A stretch of DNA of 64,000 nt from Butyrivibrio proteoclasticus P6B7 (GTDB lineage: Bacteria > Bacillota > Clostridia > Lachnospirales > Lachnospiraceae). Below, in pieces: positions 17,501 to 28,213 of this stretch (position 1 is its first letter; the number at the start of each line of letters is the position of its first letter). The notes under the pieces are model-generated. The model did not search any database, was not told the origin of the DNA, and worked only from the letters and a program-made list of their open reading frames with translations. Both the position numbers and the translations under genes were made by a program. The DNA lies in assembly GCF_000622085.1 (NCBI RefSeq), contig NZ_JHWL01000001.1, positions 1-64,000 on the forward strand, in the 5' to 3' direction.

Positions 17501-19837
17501 GGTTCAAACGGATGGTATTACCTTGAAGGCAGAAGTATTAACAGAGCTGAGGTTCTTACTAAGCAAACAGAAGATGGTTCAGGCTATACATCAAGAAAGC
17601 AGAAGTACCTTGAAGTTAAAAAGGATTTTGTTCAGCCAAGACTTAATGCAGATGCCATGTATAAGTGGGTTGTGGCAGCAGATGGAGAAATAGATATCGA
17701 AGGCCTTTATACCAAGTTTGGTCATAACGATCCAAATGAAAGTTGGCCGGATGGAGTAACAGTTTCTATATATAAGAATAATTCGATAATCTATAACACT
17801 ACATGCAACTGCTCTAAGGGTGAAGGCAACGATAATGTAAGGAATATCAGTATTAAGAAGCTTACAGTCAGAAAAGGCGATATTCTAACATTTGATATTG
17901 GTTGCAACAAGAATAATGCCTGGGATGGCGGAAGACTTGAGATTGATATTGCAGATTCAAATGGGCTTCGTGTAAACGTGGGAGACGCAGTCAGAACCAA
18001 CAACACTGTACTTGGAAACATTGAGACCATGGCTCAGGGCACAGATGGCTGGTGGTTCCTTGAAGGAAATGATCTAAACAGTGCTTCGGTTTTGGTTTAT
18101 CAGAACGATGATAAGACTGCATTTATATCTCCTTCAAATAACGGACTCGAGATGAAAAAAGACTATGTCCATCCAGGTGAAAAGAAGAGTGCAATCTATC
18201 AGTGGGTTGTATATGAGGATGGAAATATAGATATCCTTGGTGATTACACTAAGTTTGGCCAGAATGATGCAAATCCGGATTATCCTGATGGAGTTAAGGT
18301 ATCAGTATACCTTAATAATGAACCTCTTAAGTCGGAAGACGTTGCTGTATATAGAGGTGATGGCAATGATAATAAGGCCGAGTTCTTCTTTACAAACCTC
18401 GAGGTAAAAAGAGGAGATATAGTATCGTTTGTTATTGATCGCAGGTCAAATGCAGCCTACGACGCAGGAAGACTCTCTGCGAGCATCTATGAATCAAGGG
18501 CAGCAGGTGATGAGGATAGAACTAATAACGCTAACCTTTATGAGGACTTTGGCCAACAGGGCTTTAATGGATGGCACTATGGAATGTGCGATTGGGATGG
18601 TAAAAACTATAAAGACCTTTCCTATGATGAAGCAAACAACAGATACTATAACAGTGGAAAACCAGAACTGAAAGCAGATTTTGTAGAACCTGGAAACGGC
18701 AGAAATGCTGCTTATACATGGGTGGCAGCTCAGACTGGCAAAATCTATGTAAAAGGAAGCTACACAAAATTTGCTAATACAAATGACCCGTATGCTAACG
18801 GAGTCTGCATGAGAATATTTGTAAACGGCGAAGAGAAAAAGTGGATTGGTGGCTCAACTCAGGGACAGATTGGCTCAGATGTAGAAGTGTTCTTTGATGA
18901 GGCTTACGTTGTTCATCAGGGGGATATCATCATGTTCGCTGTGGATCCGGATGGCAACGATAGCTACGATGGTGGAAAACTCAGCGTAACAATCTCTGAC
19001 ACTGAAGCTGCTACGCAGCCAGATGAAGAGCCTGAAGATCAGAACAGAACAAACAATACAAATCTTTATGATTCTTTTGGCCAGCAGGGAAATGATGGAT
19101 GGCACTACGGAATGTGTGACTGGGATGGCAAGAATTTTGAAAAGCTTTCTTACGATGAATCTGCAAACAGATACTATAATAGTGGAAAGCCAGAGTTAAA
19201 AGCCGACTTCGTAGAACCTGGAAATGGCAGAAATGCTGCCTATACCTGGACAGTAGCACAGGATGGAACCATAAACGTAAGCGGAACATACATCAAATAT
19301 GCTAATAGTAACGACCCATATGCAAATGGTGTATGCATGAGGATATTCATTAACGGCCAGGAGAAAAAGTGGATTGGCGGAGTAACTCAGGGCAACTTTG
19401 AATCTGATGTAGAAGTGTCCTTTGAGGAGACTTACCAGGTTAGCAAAGGGGATATCATCATGTTTGCTGTGGATCCGGATGGTAACGATAGCTACGACGG
19501 TGGAAAACTCAGCGTAACAATCTCTGATGCAGATAATGCTTCACCAAACCGTGAGCAAACTTCTGTTGTTCCAGCCACAGATGAAGAAACAGGGGAAGAT
19601 GCCATAGATAATGGTGAAGATGATTCAGCTCAGGAAAACTCAGCGGAACAGTCATCTGAAGATAGCTCTGAAGAAAACGATGCAGAGAACAGTGAAGATG
19701 CTGACACTGACGAATCTGCTGCAGGAAATACTAATGCTGATAATGCCAATGAGGAAGATTCTGAGTCTGAAAAAGATAATTCTGAGGAATCAACAGAAGA
19801 AAAAGACGAAGATAATAGCGAAAGTGATGAGGAATAA
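14537..19837 (+). CDS. Giant surface protein with nine ~180-residue beta-sandwich-like repeats
   Basis: The 1766-residue protein starts with a basic stretch and one hydrophobic segment (residues ~16-38, ending IIYAKG), a signal peptide or anchor. Nine repeats follow, starting near nucleotides 14770, 15297, 15840, 16378, 16930, 17450, 17990, 18512 and 19042. Each opens with (R)xNNA..DFGxQGxNGWxY, then has WxVAxDGxIxIxxxYTKF, NPxWPDGVxVxIYKN, VxxGDxIxFVVD and NxAYDGG. The pattern resembles accessory modules seen beside bacterial glycoside hydrolases. Repeats 8 and 9 are nearly identical (YGMCDWDGKN). The last ~95 residues are Ser/Glu/Asp-rich. There is no LPXTG or enzyme motif. A carbohydrate-binding surface scaffold partnered with the GH32-like lipoprotein is inferred. 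Confidence 0.75.
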   Translation: MGKSIKGLGEFIAAHKKFFGGAFLSLVLCVSAVTIIYAKGVKKEEIVLVEDDIALLPDSWPSSFNTDDYVEPEFVDDGERTNNAFNVADFGEQGQNGWFYRYGSSQDPARSKQLESFDGERYSQIGQTGLEIKAGFIHTAQETSPILEWRAAENGNVNIQLTYVKNVNNDKNPMYPDGVTLYIYKGNEAIGRYTVDAKTDEEVVVEKALSDVHVDELESLYFVVDPNMNNAYDGGSLYVAISDVNASVLGVKRDENRIDNNAYSIDDFGFQGSNGWTYMCGKDVKSAKLVSTEKAGEYMNCTSPSLSISKFFIHPSVNDEAMLCWQPKTDGAVEIRGTYTKFEQNDGNPQWPDGVTVSIYKNGEKLFSQKVNAPDKGENKIAFRGKNISIKTTDRLYFVVDANGNASYDGGCFDISILDRTGVTTEKDVVIEGDAQRDNNADVKYDFGKQGENGWFFQEGFGDDPFDCYNMRSFDEKEYRYMDGSYLEIKNDFVSPGKGKSAVIKWKVAKDGVVNVDASYTKFRNEDKNPSFPDGTRVTLYYNDQVLCQEEFKPDTKNEVTKKMSIESLKVKKGGYITMVVNGKGNNAYDAGKYEFSIFDLTGATTENDVAIDESETRQNFADVKYDFGQQGTNGWFYQEGKGDAPFVAYNMRSYDTVEERYMDKRNLEIKRDFVSPGKGKSAVIKWKVAQTGTIKIDASYTKLKNEDKNPSWPDGTRVTIYHNETILVQEEFAADTTKEITKRLDVSSLDVAQGDYITMVVNGKENNAYDAGKFEFSIKGLSPLTGHTEKDVVSNNGRSNNASAVEDFGKQGSNGFCYQYGYYLDPFFAVNVEKYQEDDKYTTIDGIEIKRDYIMPANKGRSANVKWVVAQDGTIDIMASYTKLKNEDKNPDWPDGVTVYLYKNKEVLRKEEFAPLVDEEVTKDLTVEGLSVKAGDCITLLVDGKENTAYDGGTYQFVIEDADLYTVNMVNNSGVNYANLAHDFGQQGSNGWYYLEGRSINRAEVLTKQTEDGSGYTSRKQKYLEVKKDFVQPRLNADAMYKWVVAADGEIDIEGLYTKFGHNDPNESWPDGVTVSIYKNNSIIYNTTCNCSKGEGNDNVRNISIKKLTVRKGDILTFDIGCNKNNAWDGGRLEIDIADSNGLRVNVGDAVRTNNTVLGNIETMAQGTDGWWFLEGNDLNSASVLVYQNDDKTAFISPSNNGLEMKKDYVHPGEKKSAIYQWVVYEDGNIDILGDYTKFGQNDANPDYPDGVKVSVYLNNEPLKSEDVAVYRGDGNDNKAEFFFTNLEVKRGDIVSFVIDRRSNAAYDAGRLSASIYESRAAGDEDRTNNANLYEDFGQQGFNGWHYGMCDWDGKNYKDLSYDEANNRYYNSGKPELKADFVEPGNGRNAAYTWVAAQTGKIYVKGSYTKFANTNDPYANGVCMRIFVNGEEKKWIGGSTQGQIGSDVEVFFDEAYVVHQGDIIMFAVDPDGNDSYDGGKLSVTISDTEAATQPDEEPEDQNRTNNTNLYDSFGQQGNDGWHYGMCDWDGKNFEKLSYDESANRYYNSGKPELKADFVEPGNGRNAAYTWTVAQDGTINVSGTYIKYANSNDPYANGVCMRIFINGQEKKWIGGVTQGNFESDVEVSFEETYQVSKGDIIMFAVDPDGNDSYDGGKLSVTISDADNASPNREQTSVVPATDEETGEDAIDNGEDDSAQENSAEQSSEDSSEENDAENSEDADTDESAAGNTNADNANEEDSESEKDNSEESTEEKDEDNSESDEE

Positions 19838-19847
19838 AATGTAGAAT

Positions 19848-19905
19848 AATAATTCCGGCTGTCTGATTAGCTAACCACTATCAGATAGCCGGAATTATTA
19901 ATTTG
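19848..19905 (+). terminator. Rho-independent terminator
   Basis: A 20-bp near-perfect stem (left arm 19848-19867, right arm 19880-19899) with a 12-nt loop is followed by TAATTTG. It separates the sugar locus from the heat-shock promoter. Confidence 0.75.
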
Positions 19906-19912
19906 TAGTGGG

Positions 19913-19941
19913 TTGACATTAATACATGGGAGTGATATTTT
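19913..19941 (+). promoter_or_regulatory. Sigma-A promoter of the hrcA operon
   Basis: TTGACA (19913-19918), a 17-bp spacer and TATTTT (19936-19941) sit immediately upstream of the CIRCE element, so repressor bound there would cover the transcription start. Confidence 0.8.
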
Positions 19942-19945
19942 AATG

Positions 19946-19972
19946 TTAGCACTCGAAAGGGTTGAGTGCTAA
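19946..19972. promoter_or_regulatory. CIRCE operator (HrcA binding site)
   Basis: A perfect consensus CIRCE: TTAGCACTC (19946-19954), nine bases, GAGTGCTAA (19964-19972). HrcA binds this inverted repeat and represses class I heat-shock genes. Here it precedes hrcA itself, giving autoregulation. Confidence 0.97.
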
Positions 19973-20013
19973 TAACCAGTAAATTCAAGTGACACTCTGT
20001 GAGAGGTGACGAT

Positions 20014-21045
20014 TTGGAACTTGATGAGAGAAAAAGAAAAATCCTTCATGCAGTAGTTAAGAACTACCTGGAAACAGGCGAGCCAGTAGGTAGCCGTACA
20101 ATTTCCAAGTATACAGATATTAATCTTAGTTCAGCCACCATCAGAAATGAAATGGCTGATCTTGAAGAGATGGGACTTATATTGCAGCCACATACCTCCG
20201 CTGGACGTATCCCTTCAGATCAGGGCTACAGAGTATATGTAGATGAGATGTTAAGGGACAAGGAAGCAGAAGTTGAGAACATGAAGGAAATGCTTCTTGA
20301 TAAGGAAGAGAAGCTTGAGAACCTTCTCAAGCAGGTAGCTAAGACATTGGCAATAGATACCAATTACGCCACCATGATCTCTGCTCCTCAGATCAGGAAG
20401 AACAAGCTTAAATTCATCCAGATATCCAAGGTTGATGATGAGCACCTTCTTGCAACAATCGTCATTGAAGGCAATGTTATCAAGAATAAGATCATTCCAG
20501 TTGAGGAAGTTCTTGATGATGCCACAATGCTTAAGCTCAATATTCTTATGAATACGAGACTTGATGGACTGGCAGTAGAGGATATCAATCTTGGCCTTAT
20601 AGCTGCTGTTAAGCAGGAGGCAGGAATCCACAGTGAGATCATCGGCAACGTTATAGATGCTGCCGCAGAGTCAATTACAGCAGATGAGGATCTCCAGATT
20701 TACACAAGTGGAGCCATGAACTTCTTTAAGTATCCTGAGCTTACAGATTCCACCAAGGCCAGCGAGCTGATTAGCACCTTTGAGGATACCAAGGACTTGT
20801 CCAGTATCGTAGAGGACACACTTTCTGCAGATGCCCAGGAGACAGGAATTCAGGTATATATCGGTAACGAGACTCCTATTCAGTCCATGAAGGACTGTAG
20901 CGTAGTAACAGCTACTTACGAATTGGGAGATGGTATGAAGGGAACGGTAGGTATTATCGGACCTAAGAGAATGGATTATGACAAGGTAATCTCAACACTT
21001 AAGAATATGAGACACGCCCTTGATGATCTATATAAAAGAGAATAG
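20014..21045 (+). CDS. hrcA: Heat-inducible transcription repressor HrcA
   Basis: TTG 20014 is chosen because AGAGGTG lies 5 bp upstream and the product then starts MELDERKRKILHAVV like other HrcA proteins; a GTG at 19999 is the alternative. The 344-residue repressor has a winged-helix N-terminus with SATIRNEMADLEEMGLILQPHTSAGRIPSDQGYRVYVD (split over residues ~45-85) and the C-terminal GAF-like inserted domain. It binds the CIRCE just upstream and its activity is normally coupled to chaperonin availability. First gene of hrcA-grpE-dnaK-dnaJ. Confidence 0.96.
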   Translation: MELDERKRKILHAVVKNYLETGEPVGSRTISKYTDINLSSATIRNEMADLEEMGLILQPHTSAGRIPSDQGYRVYVDEMLRDKEAEVENMKEMLLDKEEKLENLLKQVAKTLAIDTNYATMISAPQIRKNKLKFIQISKVDDEHLLATIVIEGNVIKNKIIPVEEVLDDATMLKLNILMNTRLDGLAVEDINLGLIAAVKQEAGIHSEIIGNVIDAAAESITADEDLQIYTSGAMNFFKYPELTDSTKASELISTFEDTKDLSSIVEDTLSADAQETGIQVYIGNETPIQSMKDCSVVTATYELGDGMKGTVGIIGPKRMDYDKVISTLKNMRHALDDLYKRE

Positions 21046-21065
21046 CAGTGACAGGAGGCAATCAA

Positions 21066-21776
21066 TTGAGCAGTACAGAGAATAAAAATGTTCATCCTAA
21101 GTCTAAAAAGGCTGAGAACGCCAAGGACAAGGAAGAGGTTCTTGAGAACATTATGGAAGAATTAGAAAAGGAAGCCAAAGAGAAGGAAGAGGGTAAAGAG
21201 GCTGAAGAGACAGTTAAGGAAGAAGCCACTTCTGAAGAAGCCGCAGAAGCTACTGACGATCAGGCAACTGAAGAGCAGGCTGATGGCACTGAAGAGAAGG
21301 ACAAGAAGAAAGGTCTTTTTGGTAAAAAGGAAAAGAAAGATCCTCTCAAGGAAAAGGTTGATGAACTCAATGACAAGGTTATGAGACAGATGGCTGAGTT
21401 CGACAACTTCAGAAAGAGAACTGAGAAGGAGAAGGCTCAGATGTTTGAGCAGGGACAGGCCAATGTTCTTGAAAAACTTCTTCCAGTAATAGATAACTTT
21501 GAAAGAGGTCTTGCAGCGGTTCCTGAAGAGGACAAGGACGGTGCCTTTGCAGATGGAATGAACAAGATTTACAAACAGCTTATGAAACAGATGGAAGACC
21601 TTGGAGTAACTCCTATCGAAGCTGTCGGAAAAGAATTTGATCCTAATCTCCACAACGCAGTAATGCAGGTTGAGAGTGATGAATATGAATCCGGAGTAGT
21701 TGCTCAGGAGCTTCAGAAGGGATATATGTTCCACGACACAGTGCTTAGACACAGTATGGTAGGCGTTACACCATAA
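21066..21776 (+). CDS. grpE: Nucleotide exchange factor GrpE
   Basis: TTG 21066 is preferred because AGGAGG sits 7 bp upstream; a GTG at 21048 has none. The first ~85 residues of the 236-residue protein are Glu/Lys-rich and probably disordered coiled coil. The GrpE core follows (RQMAEFDNFRKRTEKEK near residue 110, then LLPVIDNFERGL and GVTPIEAVGKEFDPNLHNAV) and ends HSMVGV. It releases ADP from DnaK. It is 20 bp after hrcA and 99 bp before dnaK. Confidence 0.96.
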   Translation: MSSTENKNVHPKSKKAENAKDKEEVLENIMEELEKEAKEKEEGKEAEETVKEEATSEEAAEATDDQATEEQADGTEEKDKKKGLFGKKEKKDPLKEKVDELNDKVMRQMAEFDNFRKRTEKEKAQMFEQGQANVLEKLLPVIDNFERGLAAVPEEDKDGAFADGMNKIYKQLMKQMEDLGVTPIEAVGKEFDPNLHNAVMQVESDEYESGVVAQELQKGYMFHDTVLRHSMVGVTP

Positions 21777-21860
21777 CCTAAGGAACACTTAACAAGAATG
21801 TATGTAGGATTACAAAGCATAGCAGGATAATCCACATAACTATAGAAATTTGATTAGTAA

Positions 21861-23756
<1,896 letters not shown>

Positions 23757-23797
23757 TAGAACTTTTATAGAGATTTAGACTAAGTTATATTATACTA

Positions 23798-23828
23798 ATA
23801 GCCAGGCGAGTTATTCGTCTGGCTATTA
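23798..23828 (+). other. Hairpin between dnaK and dnaJ
   Basis: AATAGCCAGGCGA pairs with TCGTCTGGCTATT around a 5-nt loop. There is no T tract, so it is more likely an mRNA-stability or partial-termination structure that sets dnaJ below dnaK than a full terminator. Confidence 0.5.
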
Positions 23829-23851
23829 AGAGCATTTAAACGAGGAGTATT

Positions 23852-25030
23852 ATGGCTGAACAGAAACGCGACTATTATGAAGTCCTGGGCGTTAGCAAGA
23901 ATGCCACGGATGATGAAATAAAAAAGGCTTATAGAGTACTTGCCAAGAAGTATCATCCTGATATGAACCCAGGAGATGCTTCTGCTGCAGAGAAGTTTAA
24001 GGAAGCTTCAGAAGCTTATGCTGTACTTAGTGACCCTGAGAAGAAGCGTCAGTATGACCAGTTTGGACATGCTGCCTTTGAGGGTGGAGCAGGCGGCTTT
24101 GGTGGCTTTGACTTTAGCGGCGCTGACTTTGGCGACATCTTTGGAGATATTTTTGGAGATTTCTTTGGTGGCGGAAGAAGCAGAGGTGGTGCAAGAAGTG
24201 GACCATCTAAGGGCGCTAATCTTCGTGCCAGCGTAAGGATCACTTTCCTTGAGGCTGTATTTGGATGTGAAAAAGAGCTTGAGCTTACCATCAAGGATCC
24301 ATGCCCAACTTGTCATGGAACTGGTGCTAAGCCTGGAACATCTGCTCAGACCTGCTCTAAGTGCGGTGGTAAGGGACAGATCGTTTATACACAGCAGTCA
24401 TTCTTTGGAACAGTTCGTAATGTTCAGACTTGTCCAGAGTGTGGCGGTACAGGTAAGGTTATTAAGGATAAGTGTACTGATTGTCACGGTTCAGGATATA
24501 TTGCTTCACGTAAGAAGATCAAAGTCAGCATTCCAGCCGGAATCGACAATGGTCAGAGTGTAAGAATTCGTGAGAAGGGTGAGCCGGGTGTTAACGGCGG
24601 ACCAAGAGGAGACCTTCTTGTAGAGGTTATCGTATCAGATCATCCTATTTTCCAGAGAGAGGGATACGATATCTATTCTATGGTTCCTATGTCCTATGCA
24701 ATCGCTGCTCTTGGTGGAACAGTTATCATTGATACTGTTGATGGCAAGGTTGCTTACGATGTTAAGGCAGGAACTCAGACTGATACAAGAGTAAGACTTC
24801 GCGGTAAGGGTGTTCCTTCTCTTAGAGATAAGAACTCCCGTGGTGATCACTATGTAACTTTGGTTGTTCAGGTTCCAGAGAAGCTTTCTAAGGAAGCTAA
24901 GGATCTTCTTAAGAAGTTTGATGAGAAGACTGGAGATTCACTTGGAGCAGCCGACAGACTTATGGGTGATGATAAGGGACCAGATGATAACGGTTCTGGT
25001 GGAAAGAAAAAGAAATCTTTTTTTAAATAA
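23852..25030 (+). CDS. dnaJ: Chaperone DnaJ (Hsp40)
   Basis: The 392-residue protein has the J domain with His35-Pro36-Asp37, a Gly/Phe-rich stretch (residues ~72-112), four zinc-binding repeats ([32 protein letters not shown]) and the C-terminal substrate-binding domain. It delivers clients to DnaK and stimulates its ATPase. ACGAGGAG precedes the ATG. Confidence 0.97.
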   Translation: MAEQKRDYYEVLGVSKNATDDEIKKAYRVLAKKYHPDMNPGDASAAEKFKEASEAYAVLSDPEKKRQYDQFGHAAFEGGAGGFGGFDFSGADFGDIFGDIFGDFFGGGRSRGGARSGPSKGANLRASVRITFLEAVFGCEKELELTIKDPCPTCHGTGAKPGTSAQTCSKCGGKGQIVYTQQSFFGTVRNVQTCPECGGTGKVIKDKCTDCHGSGYIASRKKIKVSIPAGIDNGQSVRIREKGEPGVNGGPRGDLLVEVIVSDHPIFQREGYDIYSMVPMSYAIAALGGTVIIDTVDGKVAYDVKAGTQTDTRVRLRGKGVPSLRDKNSRGDHYVTLVVQVPEKLSKEAKDLLKKFDEKTGDSLGAADRLMGDDKGPDDNGSGGKKKKSFFK

Positions 25031-25059
25031 TTTTGCTTAATAGAATTATTGTGTTATAC

Positions 25060-25098
25060 TTCCGTAGTCAGGAAACTGGCTACGGAATTTGTCGTTAT
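25060..25098 (+). terminator. Probable terminator after dnaJ
   Basis: TTCCGTAGTCAG pairs with CTGGCTACGGAA (one G-T pair) around GAAA, followed by a T-rich stretch. It ends the heat-shock operon and separates it from prmA. Confidence 0.65.
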
Positions 25099-25191
25099 TT
25101 TATATAGTAAATTTATCACTAATAAATTCAGTATTTTGAATAGATTTTAACGGAATTATTGATTGTTTATATTATCGAGAGGTAAGAATTT

Positions 25192-26229
25192 ATGAAATGG
25201 ATGCGCTTTAGAGTACGCACTAATGAAGAATCAGAAGATATCATTATCAGCTATCTTGAGGATATAGGCCTTGAGGGAGCTCAGATTGAGGATAATGCTC
25301 CTCTTTCAGCAGCTGACAAGGAGCAGATGTTTATTGATGCTCCAGAGCTTGAGCCAGATGAGAAGGATAGCGGCATCGAAAGCGGCATTGCTTACCTTAA
25401 TTTCTTTTTGGAAATAGATGATAACAATATGCTCACAGTGGAAGTGCCTAATGAGGAGGGTGAGTATATTAAGGAAAAGAAGACTCCTGAAGAGATTCAG
25501 GCTTCTATCAGAGAGAAGCTCGATGAGCTTAAGACCTTCTCTGACATTGGAGATGGCACAATCTCTGTTGATGTAACTGAGGATATTGACTGGATTAACA
25601 ACTGGAAGCAGTATTTCCACAAGTTCTTTATCGATGATGTCCTTGTAATCCCTTCCTGGGAGAAGGAATCTGACGAGGACAAGGATAAGGCCAGCATGGT
25701 CCTTCATATCGATCCGGGAACAGCCTTTGGTACAGGAATGCATGAGACAACACAGCTTTGCATCAGAATGCTTCGTAAGTACATCACTCCAGAGACAGAG
25801 CTTCTTGATGTAGGAACTGGTAGTGGCGTTCTTTCAATTCTTTCTCTTATGTTTGGAGCTAAGCACGCTGTGGGAACAGACCTCGATAAGTGCGCAGTTC
25901 CAGCTGTTAAAGAGAACATGGAGAACAACGGCATTGCCCCTGAGAAGTTCGACATGATGATCGGTAACATCATTGATGATAAGAAGATCCAGGATGCTGT
26001 TGGATACGATAAGTACGACATCGTAGTAGCCAACATTCTGGCTAATGTATTAGTACCTCTTACGCCTGTTATTCTTAACCAGTTAAAGACAGGTGGTATT
26101 TACATAACATCTGGTATTATTAACACCAAGGAAGAAGAGGTTAAGAAAGCGCATCTTGATGCAGGTCTTGAGATTCTTGAGATCCATCATCAGGGAGACT
26201 GGGTTTCTATCACATCGAGGAAAAACTAA
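25192..26229 (+). CDS. prmA: Ribosomal protein L11 methyltransferase
   Basis: The 345-residue protein has the PrmA-type N-terminal substrate domain and a class I SAM methyltransferase domain: DPGTAFGTGMHETTQLC, LLDVGTGSGVLSI and VVANILANVL. It methylates ribosomal protein L11. GAGAGGTAA precedes the ATG. Its TAA stop shares one base with the ATG of rsmE (TAATG), indicating translational coupling. Confidence 0.95.
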   Translation: MKWMRFRVRTNEESEDIIISYLEDIGLEGAQIEDNAPLSAADKEQMFIDAPELEPDEKDSGIESGIAYLNFFLEIDDNNMLTVEVPNEEGEYIKEKKTPEEIQASIREKLDELKTFSDIGDGTISVDVTEDIDWINNWKQYFHKFFIDDVLVIPSWEKESDEDKDKASMVLHIDPGTAFGTGMHETTQLCIRMLRKYITPETELLDVGTGSGVLSILSLMFGAKHAVGTDLDKCAVPAVKENMENNGIAPEKFDMMIGNIIDDKKIQDAVGYDKYDIVVANILANVLVPLTPVILNQLKTGGIYITSGIINTKEEEVKKAHLDAGLEILEIHHQGDWVSITSRKN

Positions 26230-26981
26230 TGTATCATTTCTTTGTGGAAAGCAGCCAGATATCACCTGATTGTAAAAGGGTTGATATTGTTGGAGATGAT
26301 TATAATCATATAGCTAATGTTCTTCGAATGAAGGTGGGAGAACAGTTCTCTGTAAGTATCAGAGAAGAACAGGATAAGAGAGAGCTCTTTTACGAGATCG
26401 AAGAGATTACGGGATCAAGTGTTATTGGTAAGCTCTGCTTTATTGAAGAGGTTGGCAATGAGCTTCCTTCCAAGATATATCTTTTCCAGGGACTTCCCAA
26501 GGTGGATAAGATGGAGCTTATTATCCAAAAGGCTGTTGAGCTTGGAGCCTACGAGATCATTCCTATGTCCACCAAGAGGTGCATAGTTAAGCTTGATGAG
26601 AAGAAGGCTGTTAACAAGGTCAATCGTTGGCAGGCTATTTCTGAGGCTGCGGCTAAGCAGAGTAAGAGAAGCATCATTCCTACAGTTTCTATGCCTATGA
26701 CCATGAAGCAGGCTATTGCGAAGGCAAAAGAGATGGATGTTAAGCTGATTCCTTATGAAAATGCCAAGGGTATTGAGGAGACAAAGCGTCTTATCGAGGG
26801 TATAGAGCCTGGCCAGAGCATTGCCATATTTATTGGACCTGAAGGGGGCTTTTCTGAAGAGGAGATAGCTCTTTGTCAGGAGGTGGATATTAAGCCTATT
26901 ACACTGGGTAAGAGGATACTTAGAACTGAGACTGCTGGATTTACTATTATTTCCTGGCTCATGTATCATCTTGAAAGTTGA
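26229..26981 (+). CDS. rsmE: 16S rRNA m3U1498 methyltransferase RsmE
   Basis: The 250-residue SPOUT-family protein has an N-terminal PUA-like domain (DYNHIANVLRMKVG) and the C-terminal knot with FIGPEGGFSEEEI, LGKRILRTETA. It methylates U1498 of 16S rRNA in the decoding site. It overlaps the prmA stop by one base, a common arrangement in Firmicutes. Confidence 0.95.
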   Translation: MYHFFVESSQISPDCKRVDIVGDDYNHIANVLRMKVGEQFSVSIREEQDKRELFYEIEEITGSSVIGKLCFIEEVGNELPSKIYLFQGLPKVDKMELIIQKAVELGAYEIIPMSTKRCIVKLDEKKAVNKVNRWQAISEAAAKQSKRSIIPTVSMPMTMKQAIAKAKEMDVKLIPYENAKGIEETKRLIEGIEPGQSIAIFIGPEGGFSEEEIALCQEVDIKPITLGKRILRTETAGFTIISWLMYHLES

Positions 26982-27040
26982 GACTAGCTCTGCTTTTAGA
27001 GCAGATTGTATATAGAGATTTTTATTCTGGAGATTTATAA

Positions 27041-28198
27041 ATGGAAGCATACTTGGATAATTCGGCCACAACGAGAGCTTTTGATGAAGTAGCTGCGCTT
27101 GTGGCTAAAGTTATGACAGAAGAATATGGAAACCCCTCCAGCGTTCACCACATGGGAACTATTTCTGGAGACAGGCTTTCCAAGGCAAGAGAAGAGATCG
27201 CAGCCACACTGAAGGCTGATCCCAATGAGATTTTGTTTACCTCTGGAGGTACAGAGTCTGACAATACAGCAATCATCGGTGTTGCCAGAGCCAATGCATG
27301 GAGAGGCAAGCATATCATCACCACATCAATTGAACACCCTGCTGTGTTTGAGACCTGCTACTACCTTGAGAAGGAGGGCTTTGAGATTACAAGGCTTAAG
27401 GTGGACAGCCAGGGCAAGATCGATCTTGAGGAGCTTAAGAATGCCATCAGGAAGGACACAATTCTTGTATCCATAATGATGGTCAACAATGAGATCGGCA
27501 CCATTGAGCCAATCAAAGAGGCTGGCGAGATTATCAAGGCAGCTAATCCTGATACTTACTTCCATGTGGATGCGGTTCAGGGATACGGTAAGATCCTGAT
27601 CCGTCCTAAGACTATGGGTATCGACCTTATGTCAGTAAGTGGTCACAAGATTCACGGACCTAAGGGAATTGGCTTTTTGTACATTAGAAAGGGAACCAAG
27701 ATCGTTCCTATATGCTACGGCGGTGGACAGCAGAAGGGAATGCGCTCTGGAACAGAGAATGTTCCTGGGATTGCAGGACTGGCCCTTGCAGCTAAGATGT
27801 GCTATACAGATTTTGACAAGCACATTGAAGATCTTTATGAAAAGAGAGAATACCTTATCAGCAAGCTTTCTGAGAAGATAAGTGATATTTCTTTTAACGG
27901 ACCAGCAGGAAGAGAGGTAGCGCCTCACATCGTTAGCCTTTCAATTAGAGGTCTGGCGGCTGAGACAGTACTTAATATGCTCAGCAGCAAGAATATATAC
28001 GTTTCAGCAGGAAGTGCATGTGCTTCCAACAATCCACATGTTTCTGACACGCTTCAGTCCATTGGGCTTGAGAGGGATCTTCTTGAGTCAACCATCAGGA
28101 TCAGTATGTCAGTAATGACCACCAGAGAAGAACTGGATTATTTTATAGATACACTTTCATCACAGGTAGAGACCATGAGGAAATTCTACCGCCATTAA
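27041..28198 (+). CDS. Cysteine desulfurase (NifS/IscS-like)
   Basis: The 385-residue PLP enzyme has HVDAVQGYGK, SGHKIHGPKG with Schiff-base Lys203, and SAGSACASNN with the catalytic Cys327 in a long class I loop. It takes sulfur from cysteine as a persulfide. The next gene 15 bp downstream is thiI, so this copy is probably the dedicated sulfur donor for tRNA 4-thiouridine, like NifZ of Bacillus subtilis, and not the Fe-S cluster enzyme. Confidence 0.93.
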   Translation: MEAYLDNSATTRAFDEVAALVAKVMTEEYGNPSSVHHMGTISGDRLSKAREEIAATLKADPNEILFTSGGTESDNTAIIGVARANAWRGKHIITTSIEHPAVFETCYYLEKEGFEITRLKVDSQGKIDLEELKNAIRKDTILVSIMMVNNEIGTIEPIKEAGEIIKAANPDTYFHVDAVQGYGKILIRPKTMGIDLMSVSGHKIHGPKGIGFLYIRKGTKIVPICYGGGQQKGMRSGTENVPGIAGLALAAKMCYTDFDKHIEDLYEKREYLISKLSEKISDISFNGPAGREVAPHIVSLSIRGLAAETVLNMLSSKNIYVSAGSACASNNPHVSDTLQSIGLERDLLESTIRISMSVMTTREELDYFIDTLSSQVETMRKFYRH

Positions 28199-28213
28199 GA
28201 AGAGGTTTAGATT

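Noticed and set aside
14537..19837. LPXTG-type sortase-anchored adhesin
   Set aside because: No LPXTG motif, C-terminal membrane segment or positive tail; the protein ends in an acidic Ser/Glu/Asp stretch.
21162..21788. Minus-strand frame of 208 codons opposite grpE
   Set aside because: Leu/Phe/Ser-rich shadow of the Glu/Lys-rich grpE N-terminus, with no start signal.
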